From: Ignelater luminosus
Lineage: Eukaryota > Arthropoda > Insecta > Coleoptera > Elateridae
Assembly: GCA_011009095.1 (NCBI GenBank)
Contig: VTPC01005933.1
Coordinates: 7,939 to 71,938 of the forward strand
Direction of reading: 5' to 3'
Length of the DNA stretch: 64,000 bases
The position numbers and the translations under genes are program-made. Below, one piece after another: positions 44,670 to 56,070 of this stretch. The notes beneath the pieces were generated by a model. That model was not told the DNA's origin, searched no databases, and saw only the letters and a program-made list of their open reading frames with translations. The first letter of the stretch is position 1. The number at the start of each line of letters is the position of its first letter.

Positions 44670-45970
44670 GGAATAATTGCCATTTGTAAGGGGAAAATGG
44701 GCTGTTTATTTTTAATTTCGAGTGTTATTAATTTAAATTTCTCGAGACGTCTCTAGTTTTAATTTTTTACCGAACACCTAAACAAACAACATACCTTACA
44801 TGAAAAGGAAATACAAATGCATTATATCGTAGTACATAGAAGAGAGTTCTTCCTGAAACTTATTAGATTACAACATTACAAACATCGGTATGGGTTTTAT
44901 ACAACTCCATAGAAAGAAGTGAAATGGCAGATTTATAATGCCAACATCTAAAGTTACGAGTTATGCAAATAATTAGGAAACATTACACCGCGTGTCGGTT
45001 ATAAACTGTAGAATTCTAGATTTTGCAATAAAATATATCAGATCTTCAGTATTAATTTTGAAAAAGTTATTTTAAGATTTTATAGATTTTTTGTTTTATT
45101 TGTTACCTTAACATCAAAGCGAAAGAGAAAAAAATAGAAAAAAATATCAATATTGGTGATGTAACAAGATCCTTAAAAAGTAAAAATTCAAATAACACAA
45201 TAGATATTCATGAAGTGCCTCGTCAAATGTTTGTTTGGCTTTACAAATATTCATTAAAAAAAATCCCCACGATTGTCATTATTGCTAATAAGACGGGATT
45301 AGCAAAATTAGCCGATTCTAGCGGTTCTTCATTTTATCATTTAACAATGGAAGCCAAATCACCAGGTAATTTTATGCAAGGTGATTAAAATAGAAGATAT
45401 TAAGTAAGATTTTGATCTATTGTTTAAGACTTATGCCAAAAATGTGACGTTGAGAATCTACAAAAGCCATAATTGTGAAAAATATTCCTGTAGTCTTTCG
45501 AAATTAGAGAATCTTGATGAAAACATATTCTTCTAAGAAAAGCCCAAATCGACATCTGGTTATTATTCGGAAATCTTCATTTTCATATTTTTTAGTTTAG
45601 AAAAATTGTTCAATATATGACTGGCGTAACTATTTACCAAAATGATGACCAAAACCTTAGAAAATTTGTATTCGTTTGAACAACATGGCTATTTCTTAAT
45701 TGTAATTGATTTCATCATTACTAAATCTAATACTTTCAAACGATTTATAATTGCTTAAAATCGAGATGTAAATTTTTAGAAATGTCTTCTTTGAGATTCT
45801 AAGAATCTCTCTGTCGAGAAGTAAGCCCATTTGGAATATCTGCAATTTGATAAACAGACATTTATTGGACGATTTTGATAACATTATATCGAATTTTAAT
45901 TTCTCTCCTTGACATACAATTTTCAAAAATGTATTGAAAATTCCGGAAACCATTCTGGGCGAGCGTAGAG
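44670..45970. other. No gene recognised; one weak exon-like stretch at 45293-45363
   Basis: The stretch at about 45293-45363 is open (TGLAKLADSSGSSFYHLTME reading on), preceded by a T-rich run ending in AAG and followed by CAG|GTAATT. The acceptor is poor, so this is a weak candidate only. The rest is AT-rich with short frames. Confidence 0.3.
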
Positions 45971-46136
45971 GATACATCAGGGCTGGACTAATGCATAAGC
46001 AGACTAAGCACGTGCTTAGGGCGCCAGCTCAATAGGGGCCCCCGAAGATTTTTATTACATATTTTTTTAAATTCATAAATATATAAAAATAATTTGTTAA
46101 ACTTTTTCGGGAGATAGACAAAGTATTTCCAAAATA

Positions 46137-46805
46137 CAGGATCCGGCAGAAAAACCTCCCATATTTTGTTGCGCTACTGTGCGCGAATCAACGAAGAGAG
46201 GGGGACTTAGTGTGCGTTATTAGTAGTGGGCGCCTTGTCATTTTAGTTGTCATATTTTAAGATTAAATTTAAAGGCTGTTTTAAAGTTTATTTAGAATTT
46301 TATTTTTTTAAAGGAAAGTGTATATAAAGCAGTTTTTCATTGGGTTTTAAAAATTAGTTTGTCCAAGTGGCAACCATTTTTACGGTGCACATTTGCAGCT
46401 GATTCCTGAAGGCTTTCATTACTCAAGCCGTCATTTGAAGCGATATCGCTGCAATTTACTGCCGTATTGCTTCTTTCAATTCGTCAGTTTTTGGTGGACG
46501 GTATTCGTAGACCTTAGATTCTATGGAGTCCCAAAGAAAAAAGTCGCATGGGGCAAATCGGGTGAACGTGCAGGCTACCCAGCGACTTCACACAACGAGA
46601 TTAAGCGTCCTGGAAGCATTTTCCTTAAAATTGTTATTTTTGATAAATCTTTCGACAACAAAAGCACGATGCTCACCAATCCAATTCATAATGATAACTA
46701 AAATGGCAAAGCTCCCACTACTAATAGCGCACACTAAGATCCCCCCCTTCGTTGATTCGCGCACAGTGGCTAAGACAATGTGGGAGGTTTTTCTGCCGAA
46801 CCCTG
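46137..46805 (-). mobile_element. Internally deleted mariner-like element with about 120 bp inverted repeats
   Basis: It is flanked by TA on both sides (46135-46136 and 46806-46807). The ends read CAGGATCCGGCAGAAAAACC and CAGGGTTCGGCAGAAAAACC, and the inverted repeats continue inward for about 120 bp through TGTGCGCGAATCAACGAAG and TTATTAGTAGTGGG. The interior holds the first and last parts of a mariner-type transposase on the minus strand, with the middle removed. It sits inside the hAT-type element at 45978-47782, so it inserted later than that element. Confidence 0.92.
46380..46689 (-). pseudogene. Mariner-like transposase remnant: N-terminal start joined to C-terminal end
   Basis: From the ATG whose complement lies at 46687-46689 the minus strand reads MNWIGEHRAFVVERFIKNN, the usual start of insect mariner-like transposases. 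After about ten more residues the sequence jumps to the C-terminal block FTRFAPCDFFLWDSIESKVY (about 46560-46500) and then RPPKTDELKEAIRQ. In intact relatives these blocks are separated by some 200 residues holding the DNA-binding domain and the first two catalytic aspartates, all missing here. Stops also interrupt the reading (a TGA before the C-terminal block and a TAA after EAIRQ). It is a plain DNA transposon relic with no activity expected. Confidence 0.88.
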
Positions 46806-47118
46806 TATAATTATAAATAGTGTTAATTGGTTTCATTGTGATCATTTGTTTATTAAAAACATTTAGATTCAAATTTTAATTTTAAAATACCCGCTATAAG
46901 GAATGCTGTCGTACATGTGTTGCTGCGTACCAACGTTGACACCAACGAATGCAAAAGGTTATGTTGTGCATAGTTGAATATTTGTGCTGATCCTCTTCAA
47001 AGAGGAGTGATGATTTGATATTAACATAACGAAACAAATAGTTTTTAACAGTTACTTATTTGAAATGTGTAAGTATATTATGAATTACAAGTGTTGCTAT
47101 TCTTCACAAGTTTTTTTA

Positions 47119-47493
47119 AGGTTTGTTCCAACACAAATTCCAACTATCCGTGACAGTCACGAGTGTGCGCAGATCAAGTTTATCCGTTCCAACAACTCCG
47201 ATTGCAGTTTGTTGGAACTACAATTTCAAACCAGTTGCTGACAGTCAAGACAGTTTGAGGATTGTTAACAAACTCCGGTTTGGCGTCTGCGCAGTTGATT
47301 TACAAATAAAAAAACCTTAAGCCTTTATTTTCAATTTGCAGTTTATGTATATAGACATCTAACAGTAATAGCATCAACTAATATCCGTTCCAACAGAAAC
47401 AATTTCCAATTAGTTTCAAACTACGAACCTGCGCATTGAAAAGGTCAAAAAAAGTACGTCAAACCGTCAGGGATTGTTTGTTGGAACAAACCT
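47119..47493. mobile_element. PIF/Harbinger-like MITE (375 bp)
   Basis: The ends read AGGTTTGTTCCAACA and its inverted match, flanked by TTA on each side (47116-47118 and 47494-47496). A 3 bp TTA or TAA target duplication is typical of PIF/Harbinger. The interior carries several further copies of GTTCCAAC and its complement GTTGGAAC, which can fold with the ends. A TTTAA duplication is an alternative reading of the flanks, so the superfamily is a best guess. It is nested in the hAT-type element at 45978-47782. Confidence 0.75.
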
Positions 47494-47799
47494 TTAATAA
47501 TTGAAGACCCAGATGTAATAAGGGGACTTGCACTCGGCGGTTCGTCAAGCTATTTCCCAGATTGTGAGATTTCTCTAAAAACATGAAGTGTCTCAAAGTC
47601 AATTTAAAAAGTACTATCATAATGACCATGACATATTTTCCTGTGAGAAATTTTTTGTCAGGGCAATAGTTTATGAGATACAAAATAAAACGTCGATATT
47701 TTATAGCAAGGATTCATTCTGAGGGAGGGGGTCCCCACAATGTGTAGTGCTTAGGGCCCCTGAAGATATTAGTCCGGCCTTGAGGATACTAGAAAAGGA

Positions 47800-50700
47800 C
47801 TTCAAAATATGGGAATTGTAAGAATGGGAATTTCTGATCAGCCGTATCACGTCGATCATTCGTTGGTCGATTTTCAAAATTGCTTTGGCGTTCTTTAATT
47901 TTTTAAGTCAACTATAGATCAAAAGACTAAATTTACTTTATTGATTAATAAATACTTAAATATTAGTGTAACGTAACAAAAAAAATCGTTACATTTTACA
48001 ACAATAGTTTAAAATTAAGAAATCAACATCCTTTTATGGTATATACACTTTGAGAAATTGTAATTTATTTAACCAACTGAAATTGTAACAAAGCAAACAG
48101 CTGAAGGGAAAAAACAGTAACAAAACGACTTTACGATGTTTAATTATGACGCCCTGAAGGTAGTAACTGATCTACAAGTCTTCATAATATTATCACATTC
48201 AAACTTTACTACATTGAATTTAATAGAAGACTCGTTCTATTTCCACTTCCTTTATGACGCATTGCCACAGAATTTCAATTTAACGGAAACAAGATTAATG
48301 ACAGAATTAATTTTGGGTGGATGGGAGTCAGCGTAAACATTGAAACATCAAGTGAGTGTACACGACACAAACTTGAACCTACTAAATTTATAATTTATGA
48401 ACGAGTAGATATATTTTAGTTTTGCGAGCTTACTGGGGGGATTTAGGTAGGACTGAGATGTGGTGTCACGTTCAGGTATTTACGAGATAAATTGCCATAA
48501 ACTGGGTTGTAAACGTATCAATTTTTTCTGATACACGATTACGGCGAAGATTTATAAGCAGCAATAAAGCGTTTTGTTGTACATTGCCTTGTTTGCATAA
48601 AGTGTGAAATAATACTACTTCCCTTACAGTATCGATAGATTTATTATCGGCATTTTACATTTTAAATAAAAAGAATGTAGCAATTCGAAGTTAAAATTAG
48701 GTGTGTTCGCATCGAAAACTTTTTTAACGAATACAAGAAAAGGAAAACCCGAGAAAGAATCGTCCTTTGCTCATATTATTTTACATATTTATTATCTGGC
48801 TCGTAGACGTCTTACAGACGTCGTACATTATTCGAGTAATTTCGGCAAATTTATCGTTTATACGGGTACCAGAGCCCCTAACAAGATTCATAAAAGTCCG
48901 AACGAGATTTTTGGTATCTTTTACGACCTTGTTTTTTCTCTTATATAAATATAGGGTGCATTAAAACCGACACAGTTGTAATATCAATTTCACTACTATT
49001 TTCTATAATGCAGTTTATTCCCCTCTCTTTTTTATACACGCTTGTTTTCGGCACCCGAAAAAGGACAACCACACTCATACACACTCGCACACTCTCTTGA
49101 CAATATTTGATTGGGGATGTAAAATTTCAAACTAATTGGATGTTCAAATATTTATTTAGTTGTATGTGCATTGTGCCTGCTTGCCTGCTTGCTCATCGTT
49201 GCTGTTGTCATAGAATTTCTTCTGTTTGCTCTCTTGATCACCACTAAAACCTTTATTATTTAAACAAGACGTGCGCTTGGGGTTATAATTTGAATAATAT
49301 GACGTTATTTTAATTGTTTCGTGTTTGAAAACAATAAAAGAGTTTTAGAAGCGACGCAGGTGTGTGCAATTCTCTTTTACCTTTGAGGTTTAAATACTAT
49401 GTAGCAATTTAATTTTTTAAAAATGTTTTTCAATGAATAAACCGTTAGAAGGTAACGGATATTGTTGCAACTAGCATGTACCTTCTAACTTTCAGATTCC
49501 TATTAAAAAGAGAAAAATTCACGTGAAGTAAATACACCAAGCAGTAAAAAAATGATAATAAATATGAGTTGAACTGGAAGAACGCACTTAAAGTACATGT
49601 ACGTCATCTAGGCGGAGAGACATAACTTAAAATGTTTAGAAAGAAACTAGAAAAGGTCATGTATCTATCATAAACGTAAGAAAAGTCTGTATGTCGCTGA
49701 AAAGGTTTTCTAACACAAAAATCGATGATTTTTTGTAAAACTAAAGGAGGAAAAATTGGGAAGATTGATCAAATGGCCACATCTTACAACTTTATTCTTC
49801 ACAGCAATGGAAACTACATAGAGTAAGATTAACCATAAGGAAGAACCAACACTAAGATCACCAAATAAAGTCCACATTTGGCGACAAAATACCTAGTTAT
49901 CATTTTCGAGATTTAAATATTTACAAAACTGACAAAATCAATTAAAAATAAATATTAGAATGACTAATTAATGCTATTGAAGATGGTTACTGTTCAAATT
50001 CGGAAAAATAGTCTTAGCATTTCTCCTTTAGATTGACTTTCGATCTAAAAAAATATTCTAATTGGTTCTGCCTTTCTGTACATTCAATTCATGACATAAT
50101 GACAATAATTCAAACGCGCTCTTTTCAAAATGAAGAAAAAAGAATTTTTCATGATAATCATCTGTGAATTGTTGATTTTGGCCATATGATGTCCTCTTCT
50201 CCTTTTGTCGGTCACGTGACATCAAATCAAAACTCTGGGTTGAAAGAGAAAACGTGTAACATTGCTCTAGCGTTCCAATAGTGCCTCAACATACTGACAC
50301 CAAGAGAAGAAACAATCACAAGCAGCGTCTCAAAAATATAGTAGACTTTCGTTCTGATGAAGACAGGCTTCTCCATCGAGAATACAATGAGTGAATTGGA
50401 TATTTTGAAAGCCAAATGAAGGAAAGTCACCGAAGATGCTGAATGAGACTAAAGAAATACAAACGACTAGATGATCCACTCATTTCTTGAAAGCAGCAGC
50501 CACACCGGAATGAAGACTTCTTGGAATCAATAGTTAGTCATCAAGCCTTTCTTTGCCAAGATAGTATAAAATCTGCTATCCAAATTACTACTCTGAGCTA
50601 TGAGTTTTCCAAGAACACTCATACTGGCTTGACTATTGAAAACTTTGAGTTTTAGAACTTTCCACAGAAGTATCCTGGAGTAAAAACTACTTTAGAGCTC

Positions 50701-52450
50701 TAAAATGAAGAACCAGATACTTTGAACCGAGACAGGACAATAAGCTTCGGTGCTCAAGATGTACATCCGGAAAAAGAACTTCTTACAGTATCGAGTACCT
50801 AGAGATATGATATTGGAATGCTAGTGATCGTGTCAGTGATGATCTCGTTATATTCAACTGTCCCGAAGAGTCTTCTATTATCGGTTAGAAGTATGTAAGC
50901 TATAGAAGAACCCGTCTCAAAGTATCCGAGCCAAACGTATCTAATTAGTTTGTACAACGACTAATAAAACTTTTGTATATTTTGTATATTTACAGTTCAA
51001 ACGTTATGACCAAATTGTTTAGTTAGATTTCTGCTCTAAAGTTTTTGTTGATAAACTTTCTTTTATACGAGGCAATTCGGAGACCAAGTTTGCCCACCTT
51101 TGACCTAACTAAACTTTGAAAAAAAAAATCAGTCGATGTTGTAAGGCAAGATAACAGTAACACTAAATTTCAATCAAGGCAATAAATAAATCAAACCTTC
51201 TTTTCCACATTATAATAGAAAATATTCGTTTAGGTCTTGATACTTGCGAAGAAATGCTGTCACTTAGGACAGGTACTGATTGTAAGATCTAGCAACTAAA
51301 ACTTGAAGTTTCCCAAACTGTATTAGTCATAAAAGTACTAGCAAATGACTATAGCAAAGGCTTCATAAAATCTCAGGTTCAATAATTGCAACTATTTTGT
51401 ATCAAAACTGTCTTGTAGCAACTCCAGGCGTTAGTGTCATCAGATATAGTTTCTTTCGGAAAGCTTGCAGTAGAACAATAAAATATTGAGTAAATACTAA
51501 TGTATACAAAAATATTAAGATGCTAAGTAATGAAGAGGGAAGAATTCTGCAGAGATTCAATAAGTACCTAGAATTTTAAATCAGCATCTGGCAATCATTT
51601 GATTGGGTTTAGATTAGATCAGTCTAATGTAAGTACATTTCCAAATGCAATGAAACCAAAATTCAGAACTGCAAAGTTCAAACGTCATTTGTTCTAAGAA
51701 GTTTGAGGTATTTGTACTTGAGTACCTGGACCATGTCAAAATTAATCTAAAATTAAAATTCAGATCTTTCATGTCACAGCAAGAATTCAAATATCAAGCT
51801 CAGAGGAATCATTCTTTGTTCAGTAAAATTTGTAGAGCCATTATCGATTCACTGGGTTGGAAATCTTTTTGGAAGTGGACTCTTGAGCATCAACGTTTTA
51901 ACAAAATGTAAAGAGAAATTATTTTCAATGATAATAAAAAGATAAATCTTAGATGTCCTGGAATTTTTGTAAAGGCGCCATCCAGGTAGGAATTTCGTCT
52001 TAACTCCAAGAGTTCTTTAATGCGACTAATAAGTTATAGTGAAAAATTACGTGAAATTGACTCAACTTAGTAAAAGTTTGTTTCAAAAACAAGAAAACTG
52101 ATTTTATGCAGTGACTCAACCAAGTTTCTTATTTAAACTCCAGGCATAAGTAATTTCTGCAAAAATCTTCAAGAACTACTTGCCACATAATCATAATACA
52201 TAAAACTAAAACCATCAATCATGTGCCTCTTTGTAGTTCAACATTAATTGCGAAGGAAAGTAGTAAAAATATTAAAGAATATTTGAAAAGCTAAAAGAGA
52301 ATGTGAGAGAAGAAGCGAAAAAGAGAATCTGCCTCACATTGTTAATTTTAATTATTATGGATCCAAACTATTTCAAAAATGATCGCATACTTTCAAAAAT
52401 TCTTTGATTCAAATCCAAACATACGTAAGTTTGATCAAATATGAATATAT
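47800..52450. other. No gene recognised
   Basis: AT-rich DNA with frames under 82 codons and no recognised families. The part 50400-52300 is somewhat less AT-rich, but no frame or repeat stands out. Confidence 0.5.
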
Positions 52451-52464
52451 GTTAATGTACTCAC

Positions 52465-52515
52465 GTTTGATACGGAAGCTTGATACTTATTGGATAGTAA
52501 AGCAGCTGCGCTCAC
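52465..52515 (-). CDS. Candidate 51-nt microexon with recursive-splice-like 3' junction
   Basis: On the minus strand a long pyrimidine tract ending TTTTTCTTCCTTTTCAG (AG complement at 52516-52517) is followed by 51 nt that are open in frame and end at AAC|GTGAGT (donor complement at 52459-52464). The codons read VSAAALLSNKYQASVSN. The exon itself begins GTGAGC, so the acceptor is joined directly to a donor-like sequence (CAG|GTGAGC), the arrangement of a recursive splice site in a long intron. The exon is phase-symmetric at 17 codons. The host gene is not identified and no neighbouring exon is visible. Confidence comes from the quality of both splice sites and the open frame. Confidence 0.45.
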
Positions 52516-52529
52516 CTGAAAAGGAAGAA

Positions 52530-53990
52530 AAACTGTAAGAACAGTGCACTTGATATTTCTTTTAAAAAACTATCAAATTACAAAAAGAAAACTTAAAAAT
52601 GTTATTTTTATTCGCTTAAGTTGTATATTATCGAAGCAAATATAAGAGATTTCAACGCTTCGTCAGCATTCAAACCTCAATAGTTATAACATTTCTTGTC
52701 ACTAAAGGTTTGTTTATTAAATTTCATCGTAAGAAATGACAAAAACTAAAAATCAATTACTATTGCTTATCGATACTACAAAACAAAAACCCTGACAGTT
52801 ATATAACATCTTTTAAAATTGTATTAATCCTCTTTTTTTAAGATAAAAACACAAAAAACAATCTAAATAAGTTATCCACGATAATATCTGTAATATGCAT
52901 GTTATTGCACATTAATGTAACGCGTTTTTGTAGTTAAACATAGTTAGGTTCGCGTTTGTGGTCAGTTAACATGAATGTAGTATATACGTGGTCGCGTACT
53001 ATAACAATAAAGCGACGAAGTGGAAAAACACGTGGTGTTAAATTAAGTGTTTACTGTGTTTTAGAATCAAATGTGCTATGGTTTACTGCTCAGATGAGCA
53101 TCGCTTGAAAAGCAATTAGAAGTTAACGTGCAATACCATAATAATAAAGTCATCAATAAAGGCACTGCGAATGGGTCAATTTGTCCTTAATTAGCGTAGT
53201 GGTGGTTTTTTCTTTCCTTGCCGCATTAAACCGTAATACTAGACATGTCGATATTAAATATTAATAAATTACATATTATTTATAAAAGTTGACATTTCAT
53301 AGAAACAAACATCATAAAGTAACAATGGATATGGTACTATACTACACCTCGGCGTTGTATTATTGCATAACTAGATGGAAATAAATATAAGCGAATGAGA
53401 AAGAAAAAAAATGTTAAAACATACCATAAGTAACAAATTTATAGTCACGCCTTTGCGAAAGGCAGCAAATCACGGTTTAAAACGAAACAGGAGTTCAGAC
53501 AATAAACAAACGACCGTAATATCTACGAACAACTATTGAGGTTCAATGGAAAACCTGATAAAATCACAGCAAGTCTGACTGATGCTATCACGGGAAAACG
53601 TTATTTCAAAAATATTACCCTGACTGTATAAAGACGTCTTTTGAAGCTTAAAAATGCGCTTGTTGAAGGTTTCTCGAAGTTTATTTTACTTATGTTGTAT
53701 TTCCATAATGCACTCTACATTATTGCTTGAATTCTAAGATCATAATATTTAATATTTCGTTTAGATTTTATTCTATTCTAGTTTTCTAAAACAATTTTGT
53801 TTCCAAAATTTAAAAACACAGGACGTTTTCTTAAGCGATTACTCTACTAACCATATACAGGCTGTTTTTCTTACCAGATATATAATGTAAAAGGTGAGCA
53901 TATTTAATCTTATAACAATTCTTCTTGGGAGGGTTTCTAATTTGATCAAAGGTTGCATTTGGTGACGAAGCGCAACTTATGATTTTTCTC
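52530..53990. other. No gene recognised
   Basis: AT-rich DNA beside the candidate microexon, compatible with flanking intron. No repeats or long frames were noted. Confidence 0.5.
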
Positions 53991-53999
53991 AAGATTATT

Positions 54000-54260
54000 G
54001 AAGGAAAGGGTGAAAGTTATTGTTAAGGGAGATCAAAGTCGACCAAGAGCTGCCGCAAGCGAACTTGAGTGAGAACACGAAGTGCCATCTTCGACTTTTT
54101 TAAGGAAGTTATCGATAGAACTGCTGCAAGCAGACTGAAATGGTATCGCGAAGCGCTACCTTACGTTGAAGCTAGAATGTTATTGGACGGAAAAATAAAA
54201 AAATATATTGAAGGAAAGATTGAAGTCCAACTAGAAACCGTTGAAAATTATGGTTAGAAT
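54000..54260 (+). repeat. Modular tandem array, left part
   Basis: Modules share a CTGC(T/C)GCAAGC(A/G)(G/A)ACTGAAATGG block and a GTGCCATCTTCGACTTTTTTAAGGAAGTT block. The array resumes at 56071 after a transposon insertion. The 62-codon frame at 54069-54257 lies wholly within these modules and is a by-product of the repeat, not a gene. Confidence 0.75.
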
Positions 54261-54284
54261 CAGGACCATAGCTAGGCAAAATCT

Positions 54285-54720
54285 TACTATGATGGAATAC
54301 AAATCGAAATCCATCACAACTGCGGCTTTGATAGCAGAAACAGATATCTCCGATCAGGTCCAAGCAGACCTTGCGGTTTTACGACAAGAAGTCACAGAAC
54401 GGATTCAGGCCGAACAACAGGTCCAAAAAGAATCCTTTGATCGCCACCGCAAGGAAACTCCTGAATATCAGAAGGACAACCTGGTACTTGTTCAGAAGAA
54501 TGAAACCGCTGAAGGTGCCAGTAGAAAGCTCAAACCAAATTGTAAGTACGACAATCGATCGTATGAAAAGGAAGTATGGGTCGACACAGCACTGGAGAGT
54601 GACTGAGAAGATGTTCCGATGAGCTCCTCTTCAGACTGACTGCGAACGAAGCCCAGATAATGAAGGACGAGGACGAGAATGATCCAGGATGGCCGAATGT
54701 GGACTCCATTTACGCCTTCC
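54285..54720 (+). mobile_element. Ty3/gypsy-like pol fossil (integrase C-terminal region)
   Basis: The plus strand reads like the C-terminal end of a gypsy-type integrase: QADLAVLRQEVTERIQAEQQ, then KESFDRHRKETPEYQ and VLVQKNETAEGASRKLKPN. In relatives this part follows the catalytic core. Only the tail of pol is present, and the copy is broken. An LTR may follow to the right, but its edges could not be set. It lies within the hAT-type element and is younger than, or captured by, that element. Confidence 0.75.
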
Positions 54721-55179
54721 CTGATATAATAAGTCAGTTGATAATTTGTTATTCTATAAGTAATAAATTACTAAACCGCATGAGTTTACTTTGTCCCCTG
54801 GGGTCACATTCACACGGCTGCAACAAGCAAGTACGAAAAAATAAAAAACCCTAAATCTTGGAAATATAATGTATAAAAAGTCAGTCGTAAATGCGGAGTC
54901 GGTGTGTCAAACACGAGAGGCCTCACTCGGGACCATTTACTGCATAACCAATATGATAAATTGGTTTAATCAATATTCTGATTATTATTGTTGCTGAAGA
55001 CGTAGCATTACTGTGCGTATTATCACTTACTGATTGTTCTTGTTGTTACTGATATTATTGGTTTTACAGTGTGCATTGGTCTCGTGAACTCTACAGTGTA
55101 TGGAGGACACTCGTTGCTTAAATGGTTGTTACTGAGTGTAGTAATAGTAGTAAAACCACTAAATTAACCCCAATATGTG

Positions 55180-55480
55180 CTTGGAGATGAACGGTTCGGC
55201 GTCGGCCGTGTAGTCTACCTCGACCGGGCTGGTACCGCTCGGGCAGTGTTCGGGGGTGCTCAAACCTCTGCTGGTCCTTGGACGTCAATACTACGGAGGA
55301 GGGATCTCCGGAGAGGTGAGCGCTATGACGGTGGCAGCACTTGGTCGTCTAACATTCCGTTAGATGGCATCTCAGCGCGATAAGCGCTTGTTACAAGTCA
55401 CCACGATCGAGGTGGTGCATTGAAAATAACAGACAGTGAGACCCAGAATACGATCTTCTAGATGCCGCTGCAGTCTACTT
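55180..55480. other. GC-rich patch inside the hAT-type element
   Basis: This segment is much richer in G and C than nearly all of the window. It holds a 68-codon plus frame with many Arg and Gly (RAGTARAVFGGAQTSAG) that is not recognised. It may be LTR or leader sequence of the neighbouring retroelement fossil, or another captured fragment. Confidence 0.35.
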
Positions 55481-56070
55481 GGTAAGAAGCTAATGCATGA
55501 AAAAATTTTGTTTGCAAAAAGGGAATTTTTGTATATGATCCCAACTTAATGAGGCGTGAATCCGGCCGACCCCGAGACAGGGCAATACAAACACACCGTA
55601 ATTTATCACGGGTAGCTCTCCTAGTTATAAACAACTTCCTAGCCGCTTACTAACTATACAACTATCCATTTGTATTTTAAACTAGATCTCGGGTTATTAA
55701 TGTACAAAGATTTCTAGGACATGCCTTAAAAGTGACCACGTATCGAGTTGGTGTATGCCTACTTCTTAAACTCTTTTTTATGCCTTTTCTTAAAATTCGA
55801 GAATTCTAAACATTTGTTGACCATTAAAACTTAGTGTCCTGCTGTCAGTCATAAATTCAATTAAACTCCAATTCGTACTGCTACTGTACATTTGTTGTTT
55901 AAAAATGCACAAAAATTGCAGATAATAGGTAGCTTTAAACTGTCGATTTAGTTTTATCGTTGTTCTTTATTTAGTTGCGTTTCCATTAGTACGAAGAAAT
56001 TACATTTCTCCCCTTGCTTCTTGCGTCCTTAGGCGGGTCCCTACTCTGCCTACCCCTAGCTACGGCCCTG

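Larger units (their letters stand above)
45978..47782. mobile_element. Non-autonomous hAT-type element carrying two nested insertions
   Basis: Ends read CAGGGCTGGACTAAT on the left and CAAGGCCGGACTAAT on the right (reverse complement), matching at 13 of 15 positions. They are flanked by AGGATACA (45969-45976, one base from the end) and AGGATACT (47783-47790), a near-perfect 8 bp target duplication as expected for hAT. Further inside, both ends carry a CTTAGGGC(G/C)CC block and a CCCC.GAAG block, so the subterminal parts also pair. Removing the nested mariner (669 bp) and MITE (375 bp) leaves about 760 bp without any transposase, so this was a non-autonomous element. Confidence 0.85.
54261..56070. 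mobile_element. hAT-type element (1810 bp) with perfect 8 bp target duplication
   Basis: The ends read CAGGACCATAGCTAGG on the left and CAGGGCCGTAGCTAGG on the right (reverse complement), 14 of 16 identical. They are flanked by GTTAGAAT at 54253-54260 and an identical GTTAGAAT at 56071-56078. Removing the element and one copy of the duplication restores an unbroken module of the surrounding tandem array. No hAT transposase is readable inside; instead there is a Ty3/gypsy-like fossil at the left and a GC-rich patch in the middle. It is therefore a non-autonomous element that took up, or was invaded by, retroelement DNA. Confidence 0.85.

Noticed and set aside
46393-46810. Plus-strand frames of 95-102 codons
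   Set aside because: They run antisense to the mariner-like transposase remnant and are shadows of it.
52465-52515. Assigning the 51-nt exon to the Hox gene Ubx
   Set aside because: Ubx microexons in flies are also 51 nt, but the encoded residues here do not match those I know, so no gene name is given.
54069-54257. 62-codon plus frame as a gene
   Set aside because: Entirely composed of modules of the tandem array that recur out of frame at 56 kb.
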